The position numbers were made by a program, and so were the translations under genes. The notes under the pieces were generated by a model. It was not told the DNA's origin. It did not search any database and saw only the letters and a program-made list of their open reading frames with translations. From positions 1,364,001 to 1,428,000 of the forward strand of contig CBDEHK010000001.1 of NCBI GenBank assembly GCA_965238305.1: 64,000 bases of DNA, given 5' to 3'. Shown here piece by piece: positions 26,429-35,277 of this stretch; the first letter of the stretch is position 1; every line of letters begins with the position of its first letter. The stretch is from CBDCGJ01 sp965238305. GTDB lineage: Bacteria > Pseudomonadota > Alphaproteobacteria > GCA-2731375.

Positions 26429-27709
26429 TCAGATCGTTACTTCGTCGTCAAAGGCACGGCGATTGAAGAGACCTGTCAACTCGTCAGTGCGGGATAACCA
26501 GACCAGTCTTTCCTGTGCCTGGGCTTGAGCGATGGCGACGCCGACATGAGAGGCAACGCTGGAAATTAGAACGCGCTCGTCATTCGTCCAGTTTTTCATG
26601 TCCTGATGTCGTGCGGCGACCGCATAACCTTTGTTGGCATTCTTGTGGCCGCAACGGACAATCATCATGCGTAGATCATCCCGTTCGGCCTCGAAATAAT
26701 GTTCATCCTGGTTTGTTGCGGCGGCGCCGACAATGTCGGAAATTTCGGCACTCAATGGTACGTCGTCGCCGACCTGTGCAACGAGTTTCAAGTCGTTCTG
26801 CGCATCGGCGCGCAGGATCCAACAATAAGGGACGTTCATTGCCTCGGCCAATGCATTCGCCGCCGTCGTGACCATCGCGTCCGGTGTCAGTTCGTTATGG
26901 ATCGCATCGACAACACGCTGGCTCAAACGTTCTCGTTCCTGCGATTGCTGAAGCGCAAGCTCCTGCGTTTTTTGTTCCGTTATGTCGCGACAGACGCCGC
27001 GCGCGCCGTTCCAACCGCCGTCTTCGTCATGAACTGGCAGGCTTGATACGCGCATCACCACGCTTTGGCCTTGTGGCCCCATCAATAGAATTTCTTCGTC
27101 GGTGAGCTCAACATGGCTTTCAAACGGATTAGGTCGCACCTCAACCCCGATTTGGTGAATCAAGTTGCGGCCAAGTTTGCCGTTCAATTCAACTGCTGTA
27201 TATCCAATGGCGCCATTTTGCGAGACGTAGGTAAAAGCGCCCTGAGCGTTTGTTTCCCAGGCAAAATCGGAAGAACAGCTGACCAAATCTTTGAATAATC
27301 GCCTGGACGCGACAAGGGCATTGGAAAAATTATGCTCCATGGTGCTATCGCGGCCGACCAGTAATATATGCAAACCTTTGGCGGTATTGGCCGGTAAAGC
27401 AGTGATGTCGTAAAACAGGTAATTGTTGCCGGCGGGAACAGAAATTCGTTCGGATACCGGCCTTTGTTGTTGCTGGCACACCAGCAAAACATTGTGCAAT
27501 TTGTAACTTTCAACACGTTCAATATATACAAGGATTGGTTTTGCCATTTCGTTGGCGTATATAACCGCACCCGTATCATCCCAAACAACAGCGGCCTGAT
27601 CTGATTTTTCTACGACATCTTGCAACCAGCCAAGATCAACGATCGGCATCGCCGCGGCCACATCCGCGCCGTCCTGTATCATTGGCTCTGCTGATTTGCT
27701 TGCCGACAC
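26429..27709 (-). CDS. PAS-PAS-GAF sensor part of a diguanylate cyclase, ending at an in-frame TGA inside GGDEF
   Basis: The 426-residue product starts with GTG at 27709. It has a PAS-like region (about 28-130; AAVVWDDTGAVIYANEMAKP), a second PAS (about 140-255; FAWETNAQGAFTYVSQNG ... GARGVCRDITEQK), and a GAF-like domain (about 275-400; NVPYCWILRADAQNDLKLV). It closes with the first residues of a GGDEF domain, RTDELTGLFNRRAFDDEVTI, and then TGA at 26431-26429. The remaining GGDEF domain continues in frame right after the stop. As written the protein would sense but not make cyclic di-GMP. A sequencing error, a recent nonsense mutation or read-through are all possible. Confidence 0.8.
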   Translation of the reverse strand: MSASKSAEPMIQDGADVAAAMPIVDLGWLQDVVEKSDQAAVVWDDTGAVIYANEMAKPILVYIERVESYKLHNVLLVCQQQQRPVSERISVPAGNNYLFYDITALPANTAKGLHILLVGRDSTMEHNFSNALVASRRLFKDLVSCSSDFAWETNAQGAFTYVSQNGAIGYTAVELNGKLGRNLIHQIGVEVRPNPFESHVELTDEEILLMGPQGQSVVMRVSSLPVHDEDGGWNGARGVCRDITEQKTQELALQQSQERERLSQRVVDAIHNELTPDAMVTTAANALAEAMNVPYCWILRADAQNDLKLVAQVGDDVPLSAEISDIVGAAATNQDEHYFEAERDDLRMMIVRCGHKNANKGYAVAARHQDMKNWTNDERVLISSVASHVGVAIAQAQAQERLVWLSRTDELTGLFNRRAFDDEVTI

Positions 27710-27874
27710 GATTGATTTTTACCCCGCGTAATTGTCCTTGAATAAACCCAACGACAACCTGACAATCAGTTAAAAGGGTCAATAATTTGATAACGTGGTT
27801 ATGAACTTTTTGGGTTTTCCGGTTACAAGGGCTCTGACGGACTGAATTGAACCTATGGGGATGCCATAACCAAC

Positions 27875-28552
27875 ATGTCAAAACGGCAAAAAAACGATCT
27901 TAAACACACAAAATGCTGGATTTTTGATCTCGATAATACGCTTTACCCGGCCAAATGCGACTTGTTCGCCCAAATGCATGAAAAAATGCAGGAATTTGTC
28001 GAAAAACGGCTTGGCCTGGACGCCGTTAGCGCGCAACAATTTCGTTCTCGCGTTTCGCAGCAATATGGCACCACTTTGCGCGGCTTGATGAGTGAGCATG
28101 ATATCCCACCCGATGCTTTTCTTGATTTTGTCCATGACATCGATTTGTCCCCGGTGCAGCGCAATGAGCGCCTGAATGAGGTGCTATCGGCGCTGCCTGG
28201 GCGCAAATTGATATTCACCAACGCGACCGTCAATCACGCCGACCGTGTCCTCGAAAAGCTCGGTATTGCCCGGCATTTTGACGTCGTATTCGACATCGCA
28301 GCATCGGCATATCAACCAAAACCGGTGCGCGCGCCCTATGACCAATTGGTAGCGCAGCACATGATCTCACCGGCGACGGCTGTTATGGTCGAAGACATGG
28401 TGCAAAACTTGGCACCGGCAGCAGACATGGGTATGACCACAGTATTGGTGCCAAATTGGCATGGTGACGAAAGCAGTGAACTAGACCATGATCACGTTCA
28501 TCACCAGACCGATGATTTAACTAAATGGCTCGAAGATCTGCTCGAAGGTTGA
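27875..28552 (+). CDS. HAD family pyrimidine 5'-nucleotidase
   Basis: The 225-residue protein is a haloacid-dehalogenase-like phosphatase of the SDT1/pyrimidine 5'-nucleotidase group, which removes phosphate from UMP/CMP-type nucleotides. Motif I is CWIFDLDNTLYP (first Asp the nucleophile), motif II is KLIFTNATVNHAD, a conserved lysine lies in YQPKPVRAPYDQL and the acidic motif is MVEDMVQNL. It precedes dapD by about 60 bases on the same strand, an arrangement seen in other alphaproteobacteria. Confidence 0.88.
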   Translation: MSKRQKNDLKHTKCWIFDLDNTLYPAKCDLFAQMHEKMQEFVEKRLGLDAVSAQQFRSRVSQQYGTTLRGLMSEHDIPPDAFLDFVHDIDLSPVQRNERLNEVLSALPGRKLIFTNATVNHADRVLEKLGIARHFDVVFDIAASAYQPKPVRAPYDQLVAQHMISPATAVMVEDMVQNLAPAADMGMTTVLVPNWHGDESSELDHDHVHHQTDDLTKWLEDLLEG

Positions 28553-28610
28553 CAGGACGGCCCTGCTGGCTATCGTGCGCCGGCACTTACAAATTCCGGA
28601 GATGAATAAA

Positions 28611-29453
28611 ATGGACACCAAAAACCTGGAAGCTACGATTGAAGCTGCTTGGGAAAATCGCGACCAGATCGATACCAATACTACGGGCGATGCCCGCAAC
28701 GCCATCGACACCGCAATGAACGCGATGGACAGCGGTGCCTTGCGGGTCGCCGAAAAGGTACGCGGTGAATGGCAGGTCAATCAATGGCTGAAAAAAGCGG
28801 TATTGCTGTCGTTTCGATTGAACGACATGGCGCCGATATCGGGTGGCCCTGGCGGCAATTCCCCATGGTTCGACAAAGTTGCGTCGAAATTCGATGGTTG
28901 GGACGATGCCAAGTTTCGCGAAGCAGGGTTCCGCGCCGTACCGAATTGCACGGTCCGCCGTTCCGCCTATATTGCCCCGGGCGTGGTGTTGATGCCGTCT
29001 TTTGTCAATCTTGGCGCTTATGTCGGTGAGAACACCATGATCGACACTTGGGCGACGGTCGGCAGTTGTGCCCAAATCGGCGCCAATTGTCATCTTTCCG
29101 GCGGTGTTGGCATCGGCGGTGTCCTGGAACCCTTGCAGGCCAACCCAGTAATTATCGAAGATAATTGTTTCATCGGCGCCCGCTCGGAAGTGGTCGAAGG
29201 GGTGATCGTCGAAGAAGGTGCCGTGCTTTCCATGGGTGTGTTCGTGAGTGGTTCGACCAAAATTGTCAATCGGGCGACCGGTGAAGTGATTTATGGTCGG
29301 GTGCCAGCCTATTCCGTTGTCGTCCCCGGTAGCTTGCCGTCGGTTGGCCCGGATGGCAATCCAGGGCCTAGTCTTTATTGTGCGGTGATCGTGAAACAGG
29401 TGGATGCGCAAACCCGCTCTAAAACCTCGATCAACGATCTGTTGCGCGACTAG
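28611..29453 (+). CDS. dapD: 2,3,4,5-tetrahydropyridine-2,6-dicarboxylate N-succinyltransferase
   Basis: DapD transfers a succinyl group from succinyl-CoA to tetrahydrodipicolinate in the lysine/meso-diaminopimelate pathway. The 280-residue protein has an N-terminal helical part and a left-handed beta-helix of hexapeptide repeats (VVLMPSFVNLGAYVGENTMI, GANCHLSGGVGIGGVLEPLQ, IIEDNCFIGARSEVVEGVIV). The ATG at 28611 has GGAG at 28598-28601 and gives the family-like start MDTKNLEATIEAAWENRD. It ends 9 bases before dapE, which acts two steps later. Confidence 0.96.
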   Translation: MDTKNLEATIEAAWENRDQIDTNTTGDARNAIDTAMNAMDSGALRVAEKVRGEWQVNQWLKKAVLLSFRLNDMAPISGGPGGNSPWFDKVASKFDGWDDAKFREAGFRAVPNCTVRRSAYIAPGVVLMPSFVNLGAYVGENTMIDTWATVGSCAQIGANCHLSGGVGIGGVLEPLQANPVIIEDNCFIGARSEVVEGVIVEEGAVLSMGVFVSGSTKIVNRATGEVIYGRVPAYSVVVPGSLPSVGPDGNPGPSLYCAVIVKQVDAQTRSKTSINDLLRD

Positions 29454-29462
29454 AGTAAAAGA

Positions 29463-30611
29463 ATGATGATCGCACCTCTTTCGCTTGCCCAGGACTTGAT
29501 CCGTTGCGCCAGTGTGACACCGGCGGAAGGCGGCGCGCTCGACCTGTTACAGCGGGAACTGGAGAAATTGGGATTTGTCTGTCACCGCTTGCTGTTCAGC
29601 GAAGTCGGTACACCGGATGTGGACAACCTTTATGCCCGCTATGGCACCGGTCAGCCGAATTTCTGCTTCGCCGGGCATACCGATGTGGTGCCGGTGGGCG
29701 AGGCCCAGGCCTGGTCCGTCGATCCGTTCGCCGGCGAGATCAAGGACGCGCGTCTTTATGGTCGCGGTGCCAGCGATATGAAGGGGGCGATCGCCGCTTT
29801 TGTGGCCGCGGCAGCGGATTTCATTGACGCCAAAGGCGCTGCGTTCGATGGTTCAATCAGCTTGCTGATAACCGGCGATGAAGAAGGGCCGGCGATCAAT
29901 GGGACGACAAAAGTCTTGGATTGGATGCACACTGAGGGGCAGAATATCGACCATTGCCTGGTCGGCGAGCCGACCAATCCCAACCAACTGGGGGAGATGG
30001 TAAAGATTGGCCGGCGCGGCAGTCTGACCGGACGGTTAACTGTGAAGGGTACGCAAGGTCATGTTGCTTATCCCCATTTGGCGGATAATCCGGAGCCACG
30101 CCTGGTGCGGATGCTGACCCGTCTTTGCGCCTTGGAATTGGATCAGGGAAACGAACATTTCCAAGCTTCCAACCTGGAAGTGATCAATTTGGATATCGGC
30201 AATGACGCGACTAACGTCATTCCTGGCAGCGCCGCGGCGGTCTTCAATATTCGCTTCAATACGGATCACAGCCACGCTAGTCTGAAGGCACAGTTATCGA
30301 CGCTTTGTGAGGAAGTGGGCGGGGACTACGACTTAAGTTACGTGCCTGGCGGCTCGGAGCCGTTCCTGACCGAAGAAAGCAATTTCACTCGCCTGATTGC
30401 CGAAGCGATTACTGAGGAATGTGGCCAGACACCGGAACTTTCTACCACCGGCGGCACGTCGGATGCCCGCTTCATCAAAAACTACTGTCCGGTGGTCGAA
30501 TTTGGTTTAATTGGCCAAACCATGCATAAAGTCGATGAACATGTCGGCACCGCAGACGTTGATGCGCTCAGCCGAATTTATGGTCGCGTGCTGCAACGTT
30601 ATTTTGGGTAA
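29463..30611 (+). CDS. dapE: Succinyl-diaminopimelate desuccinylase
   Basis: DapE removes succinate from N-succinyl-L,L-diaminopimelate to give L,L-diaminopimelate for lysine and peptidoglycan. The 382-residue M20 enzyme has two-zinc ligands in FAGHTDVVPVGE, LYGRGASDMKGAIA and TGDEEGPAINGT, the substrate-site GRRGSLTGRLTVKGTQGHVAYP and a late TMHKVDEHV. It is in an operon with dapD and with the membrane protein gene that follows 5 bases later. Confidence 0.96.
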   Translation: MMIAPLSLAQDLIRCASVTPAEGGALDLLQRELEKLGFVCHRLLFSEVGTPDVDNLYARYGTGQPNFCFAGHTDVVPVGEAQAWSVDPFAGEIKDARLYGRGASDMKGAIAAFVAAAADFIDAKGAAFDGSISLLITGDEEGPAINGTTKVLDWMHTEGQNIDHCLVGEPTNPNQLGEMVKIGRRGSLTGRLTVKGTQGHVAYPHLADNPEPRLVRMLTRLCALELDQGNEHFQASNLEVINLDIGNDATNVIPGSAAAVFNIRFNTDHSHASLKAQLSTLCEEVGGDYDLSYVPGGSEPFLTEESNFTRLIAEAITEECGQTPELSTTGGTSDARFIKNYCPVVEFGLIGQTMHKVDEHVGTADVDALSRIYGRVLQRYFG

Positions 30612-30616
30612 TTTAG

Positions 30617-31192
30617 ATGACTTGGTCAGAAGAAATTAGTCGATCGCTCTTCGCGCTTTGGCGAATATTAAGGTTCGACCCGGATGGACCCTCGTATTTC
30701 AATCTAACGGTTGACGGGTTTTGGCGCTCGTTTGCCGTGCCGATCGTGCTGATCCCGATCCTCGGCGTTCTGATACTGCCAATACTCGGCCTTGCACCGG
30801 AAGAAATTGAGCGTCCGGCTGGGCTAGCATTTTTGGTGGCAGCAACGTTATCCGGATATTTATTTCTAGTCCTGTTTCCGCTCGCTATGATTGCGATAAC
30901 GCGGCTTTTAGGGGTGTCGGAAAATTATTCAATTTACATTATTTCCTGGAATTGGACGATCGTTGTGCCGTTCCTTTTCATCCTGCCAATATCAGCTATG
31001 ACTTTTGTAGGACTTCTAACACCTGGTTTTATCGGCTTTTTACAAATTGTCCTGCTTTGTTTCTTGGTCTTCTTTAAAGTGACGGTGACAAAAGCTTGCC
31101 TACAAATTCACGGCTTCGCCGCCATCGGTATTGTTGTGCTGGATATCGTCGCCGGCGAATTGGTTGATTATGTGTTTCAAAGTCTGATCTAG
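30617..31192 (+). CDS. Hypothetical inner-membrane protein (YIP1-like) after dapE
   Basis: I cannot name this 191-residue protein. It has about five hydrophobic helices (SFAVPIVLIPILGVLILPIL, LAFLVAATLSGYLFLVLFPL, WTIVVPFLFILPISAMTFVG, FIGFLQIVLLCFLVFFKVTV, AAIGIVVLDIVAGELVDYVF), and the layout recalls small YIP1-type membrane proteins. It is 5 bases downstream of dapE and convergent with truA. Similar hypothetical genes often sit beside dapE in alphaproteobacteria, which suggests conservation but not a role in lysine synthesis. Confidence 0.75.
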   Translation: MTWSEEISRSLFALWRILRFDPDGPSYFNLTVDGFWRSFAVPIVLIPILGVLILPILGLAPEEIERPAGLAFLVAATLSGYLFLVLFPLAMIAITRLLGVSENYSIYIISWNWTIVVPFLFILPISAMTFVGLLTPGFIGFLQIVLLCFLVFFKVTVTKACLQIHGFAAIGIVVLDIVAGELVDYVFQSLI

Positions 31193-31197
31193 ATTGA

Positions 31198-31941
31198 TCA
31201 ATCGTCGTAATCAACTGCCGTCAGATAAAGGCCATGCGCTGGGGCGACCGGCCCACAGTCTCGGCGATCTGCGGCTGACAGGGCCGTTGCCAATTTTCCT
31301 GTCTGCCAACGCCCGGCGCCGACTTCAACCAAGCTGCCGACCATTGATCGCACTTGGTTATGCAGGAATGAACGCGCTTGTGTGGTGACGTGAATTTCTT
31401 CGCCTTGGCGACTGACTGAAATCGCGTCCAAGGTTTTAATCGGCGATTTCGCCTGGCAATGCGCGGCCCGAAAAGTAGTAAAATCGTGTTTTCCGACCAG
31501 GGCTTGCGCGGCCTGTTGCATGGCACCCACGTCCAAGGGCCGAGGGACCCGCCAGATCAGCCCGCGTTCGAAAGTCAGAGGCGGCCGCCGGTCGATCATC
31601 CGGTATAGATAATGCCGCTTCTTGGCAGAAAATCGGGCATGAAACTCCTCACTTACGGCGACTGCTTCCAGAACTGCAATTGGCGCCGGCTTCAAATGAA
31701 AATTGATCGCTTCGCGCAGTTTCTCGGTCGTTATATCTCGGCTAAGATCGACATGCGCGACTTGCCCGATGGCATGGACACCAGCATCAGTACGTCCGGC
31801 ACCAAATACTTGCGGCGTCGCAACCTCAAATCGTGCAATGGCCTCTTCCAGGGCCTGCTGAACCGATCGCCCGTTATCCTGCCGCTGCCAACCGACAAAT
31901 TCGGTGCCATCATATTCGATTGTGAGACGAAAGCGTGTCAT
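31198..31941 (-). CDS. truA: tRNA pseudouridine(38-40) synthase
   Basis: TruA isomerises uridines 38-40 of the tRNA anticodon arm. The 247-residue protein shows RFRLTIEYDGTEFVGWQRQ at the start and the catalytic aspartate in FGAGRTDAGVHAIGQVAH. FTTFRAAHCQAKSPIKTLD and RSFLHNQVRSMVGSLVEVG follow. Its start is 2 bases after the fmt stop, so def-fmt-truA form an operon. Confidence 0.96.
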   Translation of the reverse strand: MTRFRLTIEYDGTEFVGWQRQDNGRSVQQALEEAIARFEVATPQVFGAGRTDAGVHAIGQVAHVDLSRDITTEKLREAINFHLKPAPIAVLEAVAVSEEFHARFSAKKRHYLYRMIDRRPPLTFERGLIWRVPRPLDVGAMQQAAQALVGKHDFTTFRAAHCQAKSPIKTLDAISVSRQGEEIHVTTQARSFLHNQVRSMVGSLVEVGAGRWQTGKLATALSAADRRDCGPVAPAHGLYLTAVDYDD

Positions 31942-31943
31942 CT

Positions 31944-32876
31944 TCAGTCCAGCATATAGAGTTGCGTCCCGGCAACGAGACTAAATCCACGCAGAAATTC
32001 GACCGTTTCCATGGGTGCTTTGCCGGCCCGCTGCAACTTCAATAAACGCACCGCGCCGCGGCCGCAGCCGATCAATAATTGATTGTCTAGAACGACACCC
32101 GGTTTGCTGTTCTTTTCGCTGACCGCCACGCTTTCCAACACTTTAATTCGTTGGCCATTAACGTCAAACCAAGCGCCCGGGAAAGGTGAGAGACCACGAA
32201 TTTGCCGATCAATCATTTCCGCTGGTAGGCTCCAATCAATTTGGGTTTCGCTTTTGTCGACCTTGCGGGCATAGGTGGTTTCACCCAATTGGGGCGTCGC
32301 TTTAAGCCTGCCAGCCACAATATCGGGCAGCTTTTCGATTAATAATTCCGCCCCGTCCGTCGCCAAAAGGTCATGTAGATGGCCGGTCGTCATATTATCG
32401 GTAATATCGAACTTGCGGCGGCAATAAACGGCACCGGTATCCAGACCTTCTTCCATCTGCATCAAGCAGACCCCGGTCTGTTCATCGCCGGACATAATGG
32501 CCCGATGAATGGGCGCCGCGCCGCGCCAGCGTGGCAACAAAGAGGCATGAATATTCAAGCAACCGATACGGGGCGCCTGCAATATTTCTTTCGGCAGCAG
32601 TAAGCCATAGGCGGCGACGATTGCGATATCGGTGTCTAAGTCGGCAAATGTTTTCCGGTCGTGCGGGTTTTTGAAATTGGCCGGCGCGAAGGTCGGGAGG
32701 TCATTTTCGTCAGCCAATTGATGTATCGGTGACCGATGTACTTGCTGCCCACGCCCGGCCCGGCGCGGTGGCTGGCAATAAACGGCGACAATCTGGAACC
32801 GACTATCGATCAACGCTTGCAATGCCGGGACTGCAAAATCCGGCGTGCCCATGAATGTTATTCTGGCTGTCGTCAT
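31944..32876 (-). CDS. fmt: Methionyl-tRNA formyltransferase
   Basis: Fmt formylates Met-tRNA(fMet) using 10-formyltetrahydrofolate. The 310-residue protein has an N-terminal formyl-transferase domain with FMGTPDFAVPALQAL and the active-site region CLNIHASLLPRWRGAAPIHRA (N, H and downstream D of the family), then a C-terminal tRNA-binding domain containing IRGLSPFPGAWFDVNGQRIK. It is between def and truA, the standard arrangement. Confidence 0.96.
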   Translation of the reverse strand: MTTARITFMGTPDFAVPALQALIDSRFQIVAVYCQPPRRAGRGQQVHRSPIHQLADENDLPTFAPANFKNPHDRKTFADLDTDIAIVAAYGLLLPKEILQAPRIGCLNIHASLLPRWRGAAPIHRAIMSGDEQTGVCLMQMEEGLDTGAVYCRRKFDITDNMTTGHLHDLLATDGAELLIEKLPDIVAGRLKATPQLGETTYARKVDKSETQIDWSLPAEMIDRQIRGLSPFPGAWFDVNGQRIKVLESVAVSEKNSKPGVVLDNQLLIGCGRGAVRLLKLQRAGKAPMETVEFLRGFSLVAGTQLYMLD

Positions 32877-32897
32877 TGAACACTCATGCCTTTGTTA

Positions 32898-33416
32898 TCA
32901 CAGGATGGCTTTATGCCGTTTGGCTTTGGTCAATTTGCGGATAATCATATTCCGTTTTACCGCCGACAGATGATCGACAAACAATATACCGTCGAGATGG
33001 TCCAGTTCGTGCTGCACGCAACGGGACAATAATTCGTCGATCCGCCGGCTTTGTTCAACCCCGTCATAGTCGAGATATTTGACCTCTACCCGGGCCGGGC
33101 GCAGAATTTCCGCGTAATGTTCCGGCAGCGACAGGCACCCTTCGTCATAAGGGGAAAGTTCTTCCGACGACCAGACGATTTCCGGATTGGCCATAAATAA
33201 CGGTTGGCGATCTTCCCCGTCGCGGGAAACATCAACAACGACAATTCGCTTTGTTACATCCACTTGAACGGCCGATAACCCGATCCCGGGGGCATCATAC
33301 ATCGTCTCCAGCAGGTCATCCATCAAGCGGCGGACTTGATCGTCCACTTGATCGACATACGTCGATATTCGTTTCAAGCGCCCGTCGGGTGCGGTAATGA
33401 TCGGCAGCAGGGCCAT
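32898..33416 (-). CDS. def: Peptide deformylase
   Basis: Def removes the N-formyl group from nascent proteins. From the ATG at 33416 the protein has 172 residues and all three family motifs: GIGLSAVQV (motif 1), EGCLSLP with the metal-binding Cys (motif 2) and QHELDHLDG with the HExxH-type ligands (motif 3). A TTG seven codons upstream is an unlikely start. It leads the def-fmt-truA operon and is divergent from rmuC. Confidence 0.96.
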   Translation of the reverse strand: MALLPIITAPDGRLKRISTYVDQVDDQVRRLMDDLLETMYDAPGIGLSAVQVDVTKRIVVVDVSRDGEDRQPLFMANPEIVWSSEELSPYDEGCLSLPEHYAEILRPARVEVKYLDYDGVEQSRRIDELLSRCVQHELDHLDGILFVDHLSAVKRNMIIRKLTKAKRHKAIL

Positions 33417-33552
33417 GATTCTATATTCTTTGTCCAAAACTTTGTTGCCGCTTCCTAATATGTCGCTGCCGAAGCGTCAAGATCAGCCCGGCCAATTGGC
33501 CAAAAAACAGCTATAGTGGGGCGAATCAATTCTTCGATTGGAGCAGACGGAA

Positions 33553-34680
33553 ATGGAAATCTGGCTCATCCTGGCAAGCGTCGCGGTGTTGTTGCTTGGT
33601 GTTACTCTTGTGTTTCTGTACCAGCGGCAATCACACGAACGCCGCCGAACGGAAGAACGGCTGCTCGGTTTTAGTGAGACGGCAAAATCGCTGGAAGATT
33701 TGCAGCGTGAATTTTCCGGCCGTCTTGAGCAAATGTCTGCTCAAACTACCATTGAACGGGCGCAATTAACCGAAATGCTGAACAATCGCTTAGACGGTGT
33801 TTCGACGAAACTCAACGACGGCCTGAAACAGTCTGCCGAAACCACGGCAAAATCTTTGGGTCGCATCGGTAAACATTTAGACGTCATCGATCAGGCGCAA
33901 AAGAATATTGAAGAACTGGCCGGTCAGGTGATTGGACTGCAGGATATATTGGACAACAAACAAGCGCGCGGCGCCTTTGGCGAGGTGCAGTTGGAAAATC
34001 TTGTGCAATCGATCCTGCCGCCTTCTGCCTTTGGATTTCAGGCCACTTTGAGTAACGGCAAGCGGGTGGACTGTTTGATCAAACTACCCAATCCACCAGG
34101 ATCCATTTGCGTCGATAGCAAATTTCCGTTGGAGAGTTATCATCAAATTCGGAACGCTGAGGATGATACGGCGTCCAAACGGGCGCAACGCGATTTCCGG
34201 GCTGCCATGCTGAAACATGTCAAAGATATTCAGGAAAAATACATTCTTCCGGGGGAAACCGCCGAATCGGCTTTGCTTTTCCTGCCCTCAGAAGCGGTTT
34301 ACGCTGAGCTTTATGCGAATTTCCAAGACGTCGTCGAGCAGTCCTATCGGGCTCGGGTCTGGATTGTCTCACCAACGACGCTGATGGCAACGCTCAATAC
34401 CGTACGCGCCGTATTAAAAGACGCCCGCATGCGGGAACAAGCTGGCGTCATTCAAAGCGAAGTACAAAAACTTCTTGCGGATGTGAGTAGGCTTGATGAT
34501 CGGGTTGAAAAATTATCGCGGCATTTCGGTCAGGCCGAAGAAGACCTGAAACGCATTGGCACCTCGACTGGCAAGGTCATTCGCCGGGCGGAACGGATTG
34601 AAGAGCTGCAATTGGATGATGATTCAGACGCCGCGGAGCAATTCGAAGCCCCACCAGGGTCAGCGCAATTGGCTGATTGA
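33553..34680 (+). CDS. rmuC: RmuC family DNA recombination protein
   Basis: RmuC limits inversions at short inverted repeats and has a predicted nuclease-like domain. The 375-residue protein has an N-terminal membrane anchor (IWLILASVAVLLLGVTLVFL), a coiled-coil stretch (about 25-135) rich in E, Q and R, and the RmuC core starting KQARGAFGEVQLENLVQSIL. The core continues with ICVDSKFPLESYHQI (PD-(D/E)xK-like D-x-K) and FLPSEAVYAELYANFQDVVE. GGAG precedes the ATG at 33553. Confidence 0.92.
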   Translation: MEIWLILASVAVLLLGVTLVFLYQRQSHERRRTEERLLGFSETAKSLEDLQREFSGRLEQMSAQTTIERAQLTEMLNNRLDGVSTKLNDGLKQSAETTAKSLGRIGKHLDVIDQAQKNIEELAGQVIGLQDILDNKQARGAFGEVQLENLVQSILPPSAFGFQATLSNGKRVDCLIKLPNPPGSICVDSKFPLESYHQIRNAEDDTASKRAQRDFRAAMLKHVKDIQEKYILPGETAESALLFLPSEAVYAELYANFQDVVEQSYRARVWIVSPTTLMATLNTVRAVLKDARMREQAGVIQSEVQKLLADVSRLDDRVEKLSRHFGQAEEDLKRIGTSTGKVIRRAERIEELQLDDDSDAAEQFEAPPGSAQLAD

Positions 34681-34962
34681 TCCCATTCGGCATCCGTTAT
34701 CAACGCCGAATTTGCTCCTTTGGCTATAATTTTCGATCAAAAAGATAGATTTCAGCAGGTTTTTCGTGATTTTGTGGAGGTTTCATGGAATCGAGGTAGA
34801 TATATCGAATTGATATATTGTAAATTTTATTATTATAACTACTTACAATCAAAGAATGGACATGTTAACAATTGAAGTGTCAATACACCGATGAGCAAAA
34901 AAATTGTAGTTAATGCCAATTTTTCAGCAGTTGAGGTGAATTGACGGACACGGAGAATAATA
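34681..34962. other. AT-rich non-coding region with inverted repeats upstream of a small ORF
   Basis: No gene is seen here. The stretch is markedly more AT-rich than its surroundings. It contains ATATATC/GATATAT arms at 34800-34806 and 34812-34818, and ATTGTAA/TTACAAT arms at 34817-34823 and 34843-34849. It may be a promoter or regulator-binding region for the small gene at 34963. Confidence 0.45.
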
Positions 34963-35178
34963 ATGATAAATGAAGCGTCATATTGGTTTGCATCTTGGGT
35001 GATCGGATTGGTAGCGCTAGGGGCGGTACAATTTTCAACAGTCTGCGCCGAACCCTCCGTATTAAAAGACAATGCGATAGTTTATTACGTTCCGACTATG
35101 ACAGTTACGCAATACCAAGACCTGATGGGCGAATTTACTTCATCGGGACCGGCCCTGAGGCCGGTTGTCACGGACTAG
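34963..35178 (+). CDS. Small putative exported or membrane protein
   Basis: This 71-residue frame is not recognised. It has a hydrophobic N-terminal segment (ASYWFASWVIGLVALGAVQF, then STVCAEP), like a signal peptide or single membrane helix, followed by a polar tail. A GGAG at a fitting distance precedes the ATG. A strong intrinsic terminator lies about 70 bases after its stop, which supports real transcription here. It remains a low-to-moderate confidence gene. Confidence 0.45.
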   Translation: MINEASYWFASWVIGLVALGAVQFSTVCAEPSVLKDNAIVYYVPTMTVTQYQDLMGEFTSSGPALRPVVTD

Positions 35179-35245
35179 GGGGGTGACAAATACGTAACTG
35201 AGGGGCGTCCTAAATCTCATTACGTTAAGTCAAACTCGCTCTTCC

Positions 35246-35277
35246 AAACCGCCGCAGTAACCTGCGGCGGTTTTTTT
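35246..35277 (+). terminator. Rho-independent terminator
   Basis: A 9-base-pair GC stem (CCGCCGCAG at 35249-35257, CTGCGGCGG at 35262-35270) with a 4-base loop is followed by seven Ts on the plus strand and preceded by AAA for the minus strand. It closes the rmuC/small-ORF side and, because it abuts the ogt stop codon, probably serves both directions. Confidence 0.88.

Noticed and set aside
28587..29411. 274-codon open frame opposite dapD
   Set aside because: dapD hexapeptide repeats are intact on the plus strand; the antisense frame shows no domain.
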